64,000 bases of DNA from NCBI GenBank assembly GCA_945881865.1, contig CAMCVK010000001.1, positions 1 to 64,000 of the forward strand, read 5' to 3'. Below the pieces are notes generated by a model. The model was not told the DNA's origin. It did no database searches and was given only the letters and a program-made list of their open reading frames with translations. The stretch comes from Fimbriimonas ginsengisoli Gsoil 348 (GTDB lineage: Bacteria > Armatimonadota > Fimbriimonadia > Fimbriimonadales > Fimbriimonadaceae). The position numbers and the translations under genes were made by a program. Shown here piece by piece: positions 1 to 8,990 of the stretch (within the stretch, counting starts at the first letter, position 1; every line of letters starts with the position of its first letter).

Positions 1-274
1 AAACCGTATCGATGGACCCGCGCATGCGCGAAAAGGCGTCGTTCACGAAGGCAACTCGCCGCGTATCGGTTCCGCGAACGGTTCCCGTGGCGGCCAAGAC
101 GCCCAGTCGCTTCACCGTCAGCGCGGTCTGAATCATGCCGTCGGCGGCCATTTCTCGCCGAAGGTCAGCCGGAAACAGCCGGGGAGAAACCGCAAACGGA
201 GACGAAACGGCCCACGACGGAGCCTGCGGGGCGGTGTCCTTCACTGCAATTTTCTTCTTTAACCAGTTCAACAT
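1..274 (-). CDS. Phage portal-like protein, N-terminal part (runs off left edge)
   Basis: Not in ORF track. Minus-strand translation from ATG at 274: MLNWLKKKIAVKDTAPQAPSWAVSSPFAVSPRLFPADLRREMAADGMIQTALTVKRLGVLAATGTVRGTDTRRVAFVNDAFSRMRGSIDTV..., open to the edge; lies immediately 3' of the terminase, where portal genes normally sit. Confidence 0.55.
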   Translation of the reverse strand, partial: MLNWLKKKIAVKDTAPQAPSWAVSSPFAVSPRLFPADLRREMAADGMIQTALTVKRLGVLAATGTVRGTDTRRVAFVNDAFSRMRGSIDTV

Positions 275-279
275 TTTGT

Positions 280-1533
280 TTAGCCAAGGCGGATGCCGAG
301 CCTGGACTCGGCGGGAAGGTTGTGGGCCGCGAGGGCCAGGGCCATGACGAGGTCGTCGTGGGCGGTTCCGCGCGCTTCGTATCGGATCGCGCCCGAGTCG
401 GTGCGCCGCGCCGAAAAAGCGTTCAGCTCGCTTTCCAAAGTCGGGTTCGGCCGGAAACGGATCGCGGCGCGTTCGAAAAGCTCCGCCAAACCCTCGACGA
501 GGGTCCAGCGCGACCGCGCGTTGAAGTCGAATCCCTGCACGGGGACGTTGGGAAGGCGCTCGCGCAACCGGTCTGTTACCGGGTTGCCGAGGCCGGTTGA
601 GTCGCAAAGCACGCGTGCGCCGGGGTAGCGCAACACGATGGCCGCCGCCCGCAAAACGAGGTCTTGCCAGGTTCCGCGCGGAACGCGGGTGCACTCGACC
701 AGGTAGGCGAGGTCGCGGCTCCCCTGCAAGACGGCCACGGCAGTGTGGTCTTGGGTTTGCGCCCAATCGATGCCGATCGACGTCTCGCCGCGCACCTCAT
801 CGGGCAGTTGCGCGACCTTCGCGCGGTCGATGTTTTCTTGGCTGATGAGCACGTTCGCCGCGTCGGCGAACGACGCCTCGTACTCAGTGGCGAAGCTACG
901 CGCCGAGATTTGGGCTTTCTGGGCTTCCAAAAACTCCGGCGACACCCGCGGGTTTTCGCGACTTGGCGCGCGTCGGCTCCAGAATCCGCCTTCGCCGCGT
1001 TGCCCCATCTCGAAGAATCGCCAGAAATGGTTGAGGCCGTTGGGCGTGCTGATGAGCGTGAGTCTTCCGGCTGTCGTCGCCAGCATCGGCCAGAGGCTCT
1101 CGGTGATTAGCTCTTCGGGAACGAACGCGGCCTCGTCGACGATGACGTGGTCCGCCTCGTCTCCCCGCAGGCTGTCCGGGTGATGGCCCGACCGCGCGAC
1201 CACCGAGTGCCCCTCGAACTCGACGGACGGGAAAGGCGTTCGCCGGACTTCGTTTTTGCCCAACATGCATCCGATCTTGGCGAGCAGATCGGTGACCCGG
1301 CGGAAAAGAATCTGGGCTTGGGCGAGGGTGGGGGCGACGAGAAGCTGCCTCGAAGGCGGTCCGCGCTGAAGCCGGGCGACAACGTCGGCGGCGCAGGCTT
1401 CGGTTTTGCCCCACCTCCGTCCGCAGGCGAGCACGCGGTTCGTCGCCTCGGCCAGCAGGAATTGCCGCTGGCCGGGGTGCGGCCGCCACACGGCGGCAAT
1501 TTGGTTGAGGAACGACTCCATGGTTCCTAACAC
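280..1533 (-). CDS. Phage terminase large subunit (ATPase + nuclease)
   Basis: Walker A-like CGRRWGKTE, Walker B HVIVDEAAF, nuclease-like GIDWAQTQDHTAV / LCDSTGLG / HDDLVMALALA; 417 aa, uninterrupted; start may be ATG 1521. Confidence 0.9.
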   Translation of the reverse strand: MLGTMESFLNQIAAVWRPHPGQRQFLLAEATNRVLACGRRWGKTEACAADVVARLQRGPPSRQLLVAPTLAQAQILFRRVTDLLAKIGCMLGKNEVRRTPFPSVEFEGHSVVARSGHHPDSLRGDEADHVIVDEAAFVPEELITESLWPMLATTAGRLTLISTPNGLNHFWRFFEMGQRGEGGFWSRRAPSRENPRVSPEFLEAQKAQISARSFATEYEASFADAANVLISQENIDRAKVAQLPDEVRGETSIGIDWAQTQDHTAVAVLQGSRDLAYLVECTRVPRGTWQDLVLRAAAIVLRYPGARVLCDSTGLGNPVTDRLRERLPNVPVQGFDFNARSRWTLVEGLAELFERAAIRFRPNPTLESELNAFSARRTDSGAIRYEARGTAHDDLVMALALAAHNLPAESRLGIRLG

Positions 1534-1598
1534 GCGGCGAGGCGTCGGTTGTCAACCTTGCGTTGCGTCCGTGACCCTGGGACGGTTTCTTAGTTGAG

Positions 1599-3167
1599 TT
1601 ACGGTTGCAGGTTTATGGTCACCCGAAAGCCCTTCTCTCCGGGCTCGATAAGAATCGATTCACGATCGACGGTGACGGAGTCGTACCTGTAGCCGCGCAC
1701 CGTCACGCCGCGCCGCGTGAGGTAGAAATAATTTGGGTAGCTGTTGTCCTGCCAGCCTGTGGCAAGAAGGAGCTTCTTCAAACGTTCTTCCGCTACGGCG
1801 GCGTGCTCTTTAGGGAAGATAAGTATCCATTCCCGAAGCCCGTCTGATCCGGGTGGCCGGTTAGGTCCAACCCAAAATCGTGCCGCAGGTCCGGACGTTG
1901 CCTCAACCCTGCGCGGATTGAGATCAAAAAGCGAAGCAAAAGGATCGAGCCGAAGCTGGACATCCGGACGGAGCGCCGCAAGCGAACGCCCCTTAAGCGG
2001 AGTCGGCAAATCGACGCGCCTCAGGGATTTCAGCGAAGCCAACGACCGCAAGTCCGCTTCCGATATTTGCGTGTTCATGAGGCTCAGGTATTCGAGCTTT
2101 GGCAAGGGGGAGAGGGCCGAAAGGTCTATGTCCGTCACATTTGAGCCATCCAAGAACAGCCGCCTAAGACTCCTCAGATTACCGATTGAGCGGAACTGGG
2201 CTGGAGTTAAGTTCGCGCCGCAAAGATAGAGATTCTGCAGGTTACGGTAGCGCGGAAGCGCGGCCCACTGCCGGTCCGGAATCGGATCTGGCCCGAGGGT
2301 CACCCAAACCACGCGGCCATCCTCATCGGGCGGATCGGAGAACGGAACCGATACGTAGTGACCGAGCTGCGTGAGCACCTTAGCCGCCGCACGGCGCACC
2401 GGAGCGTAACGGTAGGTCAACAACCTCTCGCCACGCCCGTAGGTCGAAAAGGCCCAAAACGGATCGCGCAGCGCAGACCGCAACCGGCCCAGATTTGCCT
2501 CGGAAGGGAAAAAGCGCAGGGCTTCAACCGCGTTTTCGCGGGCGGCGGGGGTGCCATCTCGAATCGCCCGCTGGGCGCGTGCTTCCAGACGTTCATCAAT
2601 GGGCACCTGAACCGTGTAGTCGCCTTCCCAGTACCGGTCATCGATGCGCGTTCGCGCGTATCGGGCGCGCGGCACGAACTCTCCGAAGCTTCCGCGATCT
2701 GGGCCGCGGGTACGCACGATGCTTTTTCGAAGCTCGGCAAGAATGGCATCTTCGGATTCGAGCGGCACGAGGTCCCCGCTGAGCGCGCTGACTTTGGGGT
2801 GGTCCAGCCGTTGAAAGCGAGTCTGCTTTGCCCCGATCGCCACGAGGTACAGCCGAGAGTTCCGGTATCGGACGTCAAAAGACGCCCCGAAGCATTGCTG
2901 CGGTGTCAACTTGCGCCGAGGCTCGGGTGCGCCCTTCAGCGTCTCGCGCACGTCGAATTCAATGGGGATTGCCTCATCAAATTTCGCATCCGGGAGGTAG
3001 GTCGCAACCGTGCCGACGAAGATGACATCCGACTCCATCGCCACGACGTCAAGGCTCTCGAGCTTTGGAGGTTGCGGCGGGGCCATCTGGGCCGAGGCGA
3101 CGGAGGCGAGATCCACCCAAAGCAATAGCGGGAGAAGCCGGGAAAACGGATGCGCGATCGACCTCAT
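1599..3167 (-). CDS. Secreted leucine-rich-repeat/HEAT-like protein
   Basis: N-terminal signal peptide (LLPLLLWVDLASVASA); LRR-like LRSLRRLFLDGSNVTDIDLSALSPLPKLEYLSLMNTQISEADLRSLASL. Confidence 0.6.
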   Translation of the reverse strand: MRSIAHPFSRLLPLLLWVDLASVASAQMAPPQPPKLESLDVVAMESDVIFVGTVATYLPDAKFDEAIPIEFDVRETLKGAPEPRRKLTPQQCFGASFDVRYRNSRLYLVAIGAKQTRFQRLDHPKVSALSGDLVPLESEDAILAELRKSIVRTRGPDRGSFGEFVPRARYARTRIDDRYWEGDYTVQVPIDERLEARAQRAIRDGTPAARENAVEALRFFPSEANLGRLRSALRDPFWAFSTYGRGERLLTYRYAPVRRAAAKVLTQLGHYVSVPFSDPPDEDGRVVWVTLGPDPIPDRQWAALPRYRNLQNLYLCGANLTPAQFRSIGNLRSLRRLFLDGSNVTDIDLSALSPLPKLEYLSLMNTQISEADLRSLASLKSLRRVDLPTPLKGRSLAALRPDVQLRLDPFASLFDLNPRRVEATSGPAARFWVGPNRPPGSDGLREWILIFPKEHAAVAEERLKKLLLATGWQDNSYPNYFYLTRRGVTVRGYRYDSVTVDRESILIEPGEKGFRVTINLQP

Positions 3168-4211
3168 ACCATTCGGACGACGAAGACGACCGCGAGGGAA
3201 CGGTGGCTGCTGGCGGCGTTCCTCCCGCTGACGATGCTGCTTTGCCTGCCGCTTTGGACCAGCGACCGCGCCTACCCGACGATTCCGGTTGTTCCCGGCT
3301 TACCGGCTTTGCCAAACGGCTTGTCGATTTTTCTCTCGCTTGGGTTGGCACTTGGTGCCGTTGCGATGGCGGTTTGGCCGTCGAAGCGGCTGGCCGCTAC
3401 GTGTGTTGGTTTGGCGCTGGTTTTGATTTTGTTCGACATCAACCGGTTGCAGCCTTGGATATACCAGTGCATTCTTATGTATGCTCTTCTGGCTCTGCTC
3501 GACGACCCCGGCGATGCGGTGCGGTTTCTGGTGGTCGCCATGTATGTCTACAGCGGCTTGCACAAGCTGAACCCGGCGTTCCAGACGGTGGTCTTTCCTT
3601 GGCTGTTTGGTACTTCACTCTCGCCGGTTTGGTTCTTGGTGCCGCTGGTCGAGGTCGCCGTCGGGGTCCTGCTTTGGGTTCCGCAAACGCGGCGGTTTGG
3701 GGTTGCGGGGGCGGTCGTCATGCACCTGGCGCTTTTGGTCATTCTCGGTCCGTTCGGGCGCAACTTCAACCCGGTCGTTTGGCCCTGGAACGTGTTCATG
3801 CCGGTGCTTGCGTATCTGATGTTCTGGGGCGAGCGCGGGCCGATCTGGCCTTCAGTGCGGAGTTCTTGGCCCGGGAAAGTTCTTGTCGTTCTGGCCGGCG
3901 TTTTGCCATTCTTTGGCGCATTTGGCTGGTGGGATACATCGCTTTCGTTCGCGCTGTACTCGGGTCGGTCGAAAAGCGGCTGGATCTACCTTTCGCCAAA
4001 AGGCGTAGCGCAGCTTCGCAAGTCGTACGCCGTGCCGGACGACGCCCTCTTCCGCGAGGCCGACGGCCGCTACCGGCTGAACCTCTTCGCCTGGTCGAAC
4101 GCGACCCTCAACGTCCCCGCCTATCCCGAAAAGCGGGTCTTCGTCTCCGTCCGAAACCGGCTCATCGAGAAAGGCATCGCCCCGGAGGACATCAAGCTGA
4201 TCGTCCAGTGA
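3150..4211 (+). CDS. Multi-pass integral membrane protein (HTTM/DoxX-like)
   Basis: Many hydrophobic segments; overlaps the divergent gene at 3167, so the true start may be further in. Confidence 0.5.
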   Translation: MRDRPHTIRTTKTTARERWLLAAFLPLTMLLCLPLWTSDRAYPTIPVVPGLPALPNGLSIFLSLGLALGAVAMAVWPSKRLAATCVGLALVLILFDINRLQPWIYQCILMYALLALLDDPGDAVRFLVVAMYVYSGLHKLNPAFQTVVFPWLFGTSLSPVWFLVPLVEVAVGVLLWVPQTRRFGVAGAVVMHLALLVILGPFGRNFNPVVWPWNVFMPVLAYLMFWGERGPIWPSVRSSWPGKVLVVLAGVLPFFGAFGWWDTSLSFALYSGRSKSGWIYLSPKGVAQLRKSYAVPDDALFREADGRYRLNLFAWSNATLNVPAYPEKRVFVSVRNRLIEKGIAPEDIKLIVQ

Positions 4212-4256
4212 CAAAGATCAAGCTGACGGCCCGTGCAAAGTAATATCAGGTTAGCA

Positions 4257-5603
4257 ATGGACACTCCTCTGGCACGACTGTTTCAGGCCTGCGACCCGAT
4301 GAAACCGGCGACGGCCCAGCAGTACATCGACTGCAGCGATGTGCGCGGTGGCCACGCCTTCACGGAGCGATTCATGGGTGCCTTGCGCAACGCCGGAACC
4401 AGCGGCGGGTTCATGCGGTACCTGATTACCGGCCACGTCGGCGGCGGGAAGTCGTCGGAGCTGGTGCACCTGAAAGCGGAACTCAGCCGCGGCGGCCCGA
4501 ATCCAGGAGATCGGAAGTATCTCGTGGTCCTGCTGGACGCCAGTGACTTCATCGAGGATTACGATGCGACGCCGAACGATGTTTTGGTCGCCATCATCGC
4601 CGAGCTGGCGTCAACGCTGAAGACGGAAGCCGGCATCGAACTCCAGGACAGCTACCTTAAGCGAAAACTGAACGAATTCATCGGCTTCATGCGGCGAGAT
4701 GTCGACGTGGAGGAAGCGGAGGTTCCCCTCTGGGAGGCCAAGGCGACCATCAAGCTGCTGAAGAAGAACAAGTCAGCCCGCGAGGAAGTGCGGGCGGCAT
4801 TGGTGGGATCCGAAACCACTTTCCTAGAAGAAATCAACCTCTTGTTCGAGGAAGCGCGCGTCCAACTTCGGAAGAAGGGCTACGCCGATATCGTCCTCAT
4901 CTTGGACAACCTCGAGAAGATTCGGCGGCTGAAGGACGCGGAAGAAGGTTCGCAAAGCCACGAATCGCTATTCATTAGCAACGCCTCGAAGTTCACCGGA
5001 CTAGCGTGCAGCTTCGTCCTGACGGTTCCGCTCACGCTGGTCCGAACGAACCCTGGGGCACTGCGTACGGCGTACGGTCAGGTTCCGTTTTCCTTGCCGA
5101 TGATCAAAACGAGAACCCGAACCGGGGCTCCATACGAGGCAGGAATTGCGAAGCTTCGCGAGTTGCTTGAACTTCGCGGAGCTTCGGAGGAAGTCCTCAC
5201 CCAGGACGCCGAGGACCTACTGATCCAGTACTCCGGAGGGCACGTCCGCGATCTCTTGGGCACCGTCCGTGAGGCGATCAGTCTGGCCGGTAATGGGCCG
5301 GTAGAGCTCAGGCACGCGCGCTCGGCCCTGGGCCAGATCGTGAACTCGCTGCAGGTTTCGACTGCCGGATGGGATCGGTTGGCAAAGTTGGAACTTGATC
5401 CGGACCGGAAGATTGATCCCGATGACCCGATATGCGCATACCTTCTGGAGCAACTGTTCGTCTTGGAATACATCAACGGCGGCGAGGACGATCAGTTTCT
5501 TCAGCACGACGAGACTTGGTACGCCGCCGCGCCGTTGCTCCAGGGAATGCGGTCTTTTGCGAGTGCCAAACAAAGGATCATTGACGCGCATAAGAGTTCC
5601 TGA
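4257..5603 (+). CDS. P-loop ATPase, AAA/STAND-like
   Basis: Walker A ITGHVGGGKSS, Walker B-like IVLILDNLEKI, sensor-like FVLTVPLTLV; ORF could begin at GTG 4233. Confidence 0.75.
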   Translation: MDTPLARLFQACDPMKPATAQQYIDCSDVRGGHAFTERFMGALRNAGTSGGFMRYLITGHVGGGKSSELVHLKAELSRGGPNPGDRKYLVVLLDASDFIEDYDATPNDVLVAIIAELASTLKTEAGIELQDSYLKRKLNEFIGFMRRDVDVEEAEVPLWEAKATIKLLKKNKSAREEVRAALVGSETTFLEEINLLFEEARVQLRKKGYADIVLILDNLEKIRRLKDAEEGSQSHESLFISNASKFTGLACSFVLTVPLTLVRTNPGALRTAYGQVPFSLPMIKTRTRTGAPYEAGIAKLRELLELRGASEEVLTQDAEDLLIQYSGGHVRDLLGTVREAISLAGNGPVELRHARSALGQIVNSLQVSTAGWDRLAKLELDPDRKIDPDDPICAYLLEQLFVLEYINGGEDDQFLQHDETWYAAAPLLQGMRSFASAKQRIIDAHKSS

Positions 5604-5614
5604 GCGAGGCTATC

Positions 5615-7465
5615 GTGCATGACGAGTTCGAATTAGATCTCCCTTCCGAGGAGGAGCAGCTCTCGGCAATTGCGCAAAGCGTTCGCTTTGCGAAAGATTT
5701 TGCCGTCATCGTGGCCGTCTGCAATGACGCTGGACTTCGGGATCGGCTGATTCAGCGGCTCGCGGCCTTATTGCCGGGCGTTTCCGGCCGCACGGCCCGC
5801 GTTACGAAAGGCGACGACAGCTTGATTCCTTTCCTCGAGGAGGCCGGTTCCGAGGCCTATCTCAACGTTATTGGGATGGGCGACATCGTTCCGGCGGGCA
5901 CCGAAGGCGACGAACATCCGTTGGTGGCAAGCCTGAACGCGAACCGGAACGCGTTGCCTTCGTTGTTCGGCGGGGTGGTAATTCTGTGGCTCCCGGCATT
6001 TCTGGCGGCCGCGATCCATCGCGGCGCCCCGGACTTTTTCTCAATTAGGTCTGGGCTGTATCGTTTCGCGGTTTCGAAGGAGGAGCTGAAGGCGCAGGCA
6101 ACGGAGCTTGCTGGCCTGCCGTTCCTAGAAGGGCTCAAATTGGAGCCTCAGATTCGTGAATCGAGAATAGCGCGTCTGCTTAGCCTCATCGAGGAGGTTG
6201 GGGAGCAGTCGTCTTTACAAGAGCAGTTGGTGTTGGCCCGCCTTCACGTTCAGCTAGGAGACACTTATGCTACCGGGAGGCTAGATCATGGCGGATCAGA
6301 CCTCGCCATCCAAGCATGGTCTCAAGCACAAGATTTTTATCAACGTTCCGGAAATCTACTCGGACAAGCAAACATGCTTCTGAGGCGAGGAGCTCTCTAC
6401 TACCAAGCAGGAAGATACCATCTAGCTACCCAAGCTTTGGATGCAGCTTACACACTCTACCAACAAGACGGAAATCTGCTTGGACAAGCGAACGTGCTAC
6501 TAAGGCGGGGAGACGTTCACTATCATTCAGCGAGGCCTGAGCAGGCGAATCTGGCATGGGACCAAGCTGAGTCACTTTACCTGCAAATCGGAAATAAAGT
6601 AGGTGAAGCAAATATTTTATTTCGTCGGGGAGACCTTCACTACCGAGAAGGAAGAACAGATTTGGCTGCGGAGGCATGGGTCAATGCGCAGCAACTTTTC
6701 CAACAAACTGGCAGTTCACTCCGACAAGAAGATACGGTTGGCAGCCGACGTGCGCTCCACTACGCACAAGGGAGTCAGCAGGAAGACATAGAGAGAGGGA
6801 ACCAAACACAGGAAATCTTAGGTCAGCCCAGCGGACAACTCGGAGAGGCGCATGTGCTCCTTCGATTGGGACGGCTCCACCGGACGGACGGAAGGTATGA
6901 ATTAGCCGCTGCCATCTGGAACCAGGCACAAAAACTCTTCCAGCGAGCCGGAGACCCTCTTGGAGAAGCGAACGTGCTAGTGAGTCGAGGCGACCTCTAC
7001 CACGATGAAGGAAGAATTGAAGAAGCCTTGCAGGTATGGAACCGGGCTGAAAATCTTTACAAAATCGCTACGGTTCTAGTAGGACAAGCGAACGTTTCAA
7101 AGCGCCGGGGAGACCTGAACTACCGAATCGGGAGAGATGGCGAGGCCCTCGACGAGTGGAGTCAGGCCGAACGCCTGTACCAAGAATCCGGCTCGGTGCT
7201 CGGCCAAGCCGCCGTTCTTTCAAGCCGGGGGCTCTTTGCGCTTTCGGAGGGTTCAACCGAGGAGGCTCGAAAGTTTTTTGGCGAGGCCGGAACCCTTTAT
7301 GCGGTGCTAGGGATGGCCCTTGAAAAAGGGGAGACAGAGGCACTTCTCTGTCAAACCTATCCGCCAAACTCGCTCGAGGCCCGGCATCACCGAGCCGAAG
7401 CCGAGCGCATCTGGCGGGAGATCGGTCGAGAAGACGCCATCCCCGACTATTTCCCGACCGAATAA
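5615..7465 (+). CDS. Tandem 40-aa TPR protein with a conserved N-terminal domain; partner of the upstream ATPase
   Basis: About 7-8 repeats of G-x-x-L-G-Q-A-N-V-L-L-R-R-G-D-L-x-Y-x-x-G-R-x-x-x-A-x-x-x-W-x-x-A-x-x-L-Y; 11 bp downstream of the ATPase. Confidence 0.8.
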   Translation: MHDEFELDLPSEEEQLSAIAQSVRFAKDFAVIVAVCNDAGLRDRLIQRLAALLPGVSGRTARVTKGDDSLIPFLEEAGSEAYLNVIGMGDIVPAGTEGDEHPLVASLNANRNALPSLFGGVVILWLPAFLAAAIHRGAPDFFSIRSGLYRFAVSKEELKAQATELAGLPFLEGLKLEPQIRESRIARLLSLIEEVGEQSSLQEQLVLARLHVQLGDTYATGRLDHGGSDLAIQAWSQAQDFYQRSGNLLGQANMLLRRGALYYQAGRYHLATQALDAAYTLYQQDGNLLGQANVLLRRGDVHYHSARPEQANLAWDQAESLYLQIGNKVGEANILFRRGDLHYREGRTDLAAEAWVNAQQLFQQTGSSLRQEDTVGSRRALHYAQGSQQEDIERGNQTQEILGQPSGQLGEAHVLLRLGRLHRTDGRYELAAAIWNQAQKLFQRAGDPLGEANVLVSRGDLYHDEGRIEEALQVWNRAENLYKIATVLVGQANVSKRRGDLNYRIGRDGEALDEWSQAERLYQESGSVLGQAAVLSSRGLFALSEGSTEEARKFFGEAGTLYAVLGMALEKGETEALLCQTYPPNSLEARHHRAEAERIWREIGREDAIPDYFPTE

Positions 7466-7491
7466 CCCGACTTCGCCCATAATTGCCAGTA

Positions 7492-7965
7492 ATGTCGGAG
7501 CGGCCAAGCTGGGATGCGTACTTCATGCAGATCGCGCATTTGGTTTCCACTCGGGCCACGTGCCCGCGCCGGTCGGTGGGCGCGGTCATCGTACGCGACA
7601 AGCACGTGCTGGCCACCGGCTACAACGGCGCGCCGAGCGGCCTGCCCCACTGCCCCGAACAAGGCCCGACCGCCGACTGGCCGACCGGCTGCATGCGCGC
7701 CGGCCACTGCATCCGTTCGCTGCACGCCGAGCAGAACGCGCTGCTTCAGGCGGCCAAGATCGGCATCGCCTGCCAAGACGCCACCATCTACGTCACCTGC
7801 CAACCTTGCAACGCCTGCGCAAAAATGATCATCAATGGCGGCATCCGGCGCGTCATTTATGAAGGGGACTACCCAGATGAATTTAGTAAAGAACTTTTCC
7901 GCGAAGGTGGGTTAGAGGTGTTTCGGTACCGCGACACCGGCCTCGTTGAGGTCGACCTCTCTTGA
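7492..7965 (+). CDS. dCMP deaminase family (ComEB-like)
   Basis: Zn-deaminase motifs HAEQNALLQAA and TCQPCNACAKMI; ATG at 7492 preferred over the annotated TTG. Confidence 0.88.
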   Translation: MSERPSWDAYFMQIAHLVSTRATCPRRSVGAVIVRDKHVLATGYNGAPSGLPHCPEQGPTADWPTGCMRAGHCIRSLHAEQNALLQAAKIGIACQDATIYVTCQPCNACAKMIINGGIRRVIYEGDYPDEFSKELFREGGLEVFRYRDTGLVEVDLS

Positions 7966-8990
7966 CGGAGCTTTTGGCGGCGGCCAACACCGGCTTTTTG
8001 CACGGCTTTCGCGCGCCGCTCGTCGCCGCGTTGGTCGCGCTGGCGGTGAGTTGGCTGCTGACGCCTAGCATCATCAAGCTCGCGTTCGCCAAGGGCGCGG
8101 TCGATGACCCCAAGCGCGACGACCGCCGCATCCACAAGGTGCCGCTGGCCCGCTGGGGCGGGCTTTCGATCTACGCCGGGGTCGTGGTGGCCCTGCTGGT
8201 GGTGCTTCCCTTCGCCTATCCGGGCGGAAAACCGTTCCCGATGTACCTCATCGGCATCCTGGTCATCGGCGGCCTCCTGGTGGTGTTTGGGCTTCTGGAT
8301 GACCTGAAGTCGTACTCAGCGAAGTGGCAGCTGTTGGCGTTGTTGGGTGCCGGAACGGTCATCCAATTCTGTTTCGACCCGGCCGGACGGGTTCAAATCG
8401 GCTCATTGGCGGTGCCACTCTCCACGCCGCCGGCCTACTTTTTGCTGGGCATCGCCGCCGTCCCGATCACCGCGTTCTACATCTTCGTCGTCAGTAAGAC
8501 GATGGACACGATCGACGGCGTCGACGGCCTGTCCTCCGGCATCGCGACCATCTCGGCCGGAACGCTCACGATCATCGCGGCCTACGGTGGCCAACCGCGA
8601 GTGGCCATCTGCGCGGCGGCCATCGCGGGCGCGTGCCTAGGCTTCCTCAAGCACAACTACAACCCGGCGAAGATCATCATGGGCACCAGCGGGCCCTACT
8701 TCCTGGGGTTCATGCTGTCTTGCCTCAGTATCGTAGGGGCGTTCAAAACGGCGGCGGCAGTTTCGCTGCTCATTCCGATTTTCGTCTTCGGCGTGCCGAT
8801 TTTTGATGCGTTCTTCGTCATTGTGAAGCGCATTCGAAGCGGAGTTCCCATCACCACCGCCGACAAACGCCACGTGCACCACACACTTTTGGGCAAGGGC
8901 CTAAGCCAACGGCAAACGGTTTGGGTGTTGTATACGGCGGCGGCTACCCTTGGCGCGGTGATTCTCGCCATAATTCATTGGTATGCCTAA
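7962..8990 (+). CDS. Undecaprenyl-phosphate GlcNAc-1-phosphate transferase (WecA/MraY family)
   Basis: Multi-TM; GLLDDLKSYSAKWQ, MDTIDGVDGLSSG, HVHHTLL motifs; TTG start. Confidence 0.88.
   Translation: MTELLAAANTGFLHGFRAPLVAALVALAVSWLLTPSIIKLAFAKGAVDDPKRDDRRIHKVPLARWGGLSIYAGVVVALLVVLPFAYPGGKPFPMYLIGILVIGGLLVVFGLLDDLKSYSAKWQLLALLGAGTVIQFCFDPAGRVQIGSLAVPLSTPPAYFLLGIAAVPITAFYIFVVSKTMDTIDGVDGLSSGIATISAGTLTIIAAYGGQPRVAICAAAIAGACLGFLKHNYNPAKIIMGTSGPYFLGFMLSCLSIVGAFKTAAAVSLLIPIFVFGVPIFDAFFVIVKRIRSGVPITTADKRHVHHTLLGKGLSQRQTVWVLYTAAATLGAVILAIIHWYA

Noticed and set aside
293-1530. Several plus-strand ORFs opposite the terminase
   Set aside because: Antisense shadow ORFs in GC-rich DNA; the terminase motifs fix the minus-strand frame
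6230-7320. CRISPR-like direct repeats in the TPR gene
   Set aside because: 120-bp periodicity is coding TPR repetition with no spacer structure; no cas genes seen and no CRISPR array found anywhere in the window
7492-7965. dCMP deaminase as an effector of the adjacent ATPase/TPR module
   Set aside because: Has its own likely promoter and looks like housekeeping ComEB upstream of envelope genes; no direct evidence of linkage
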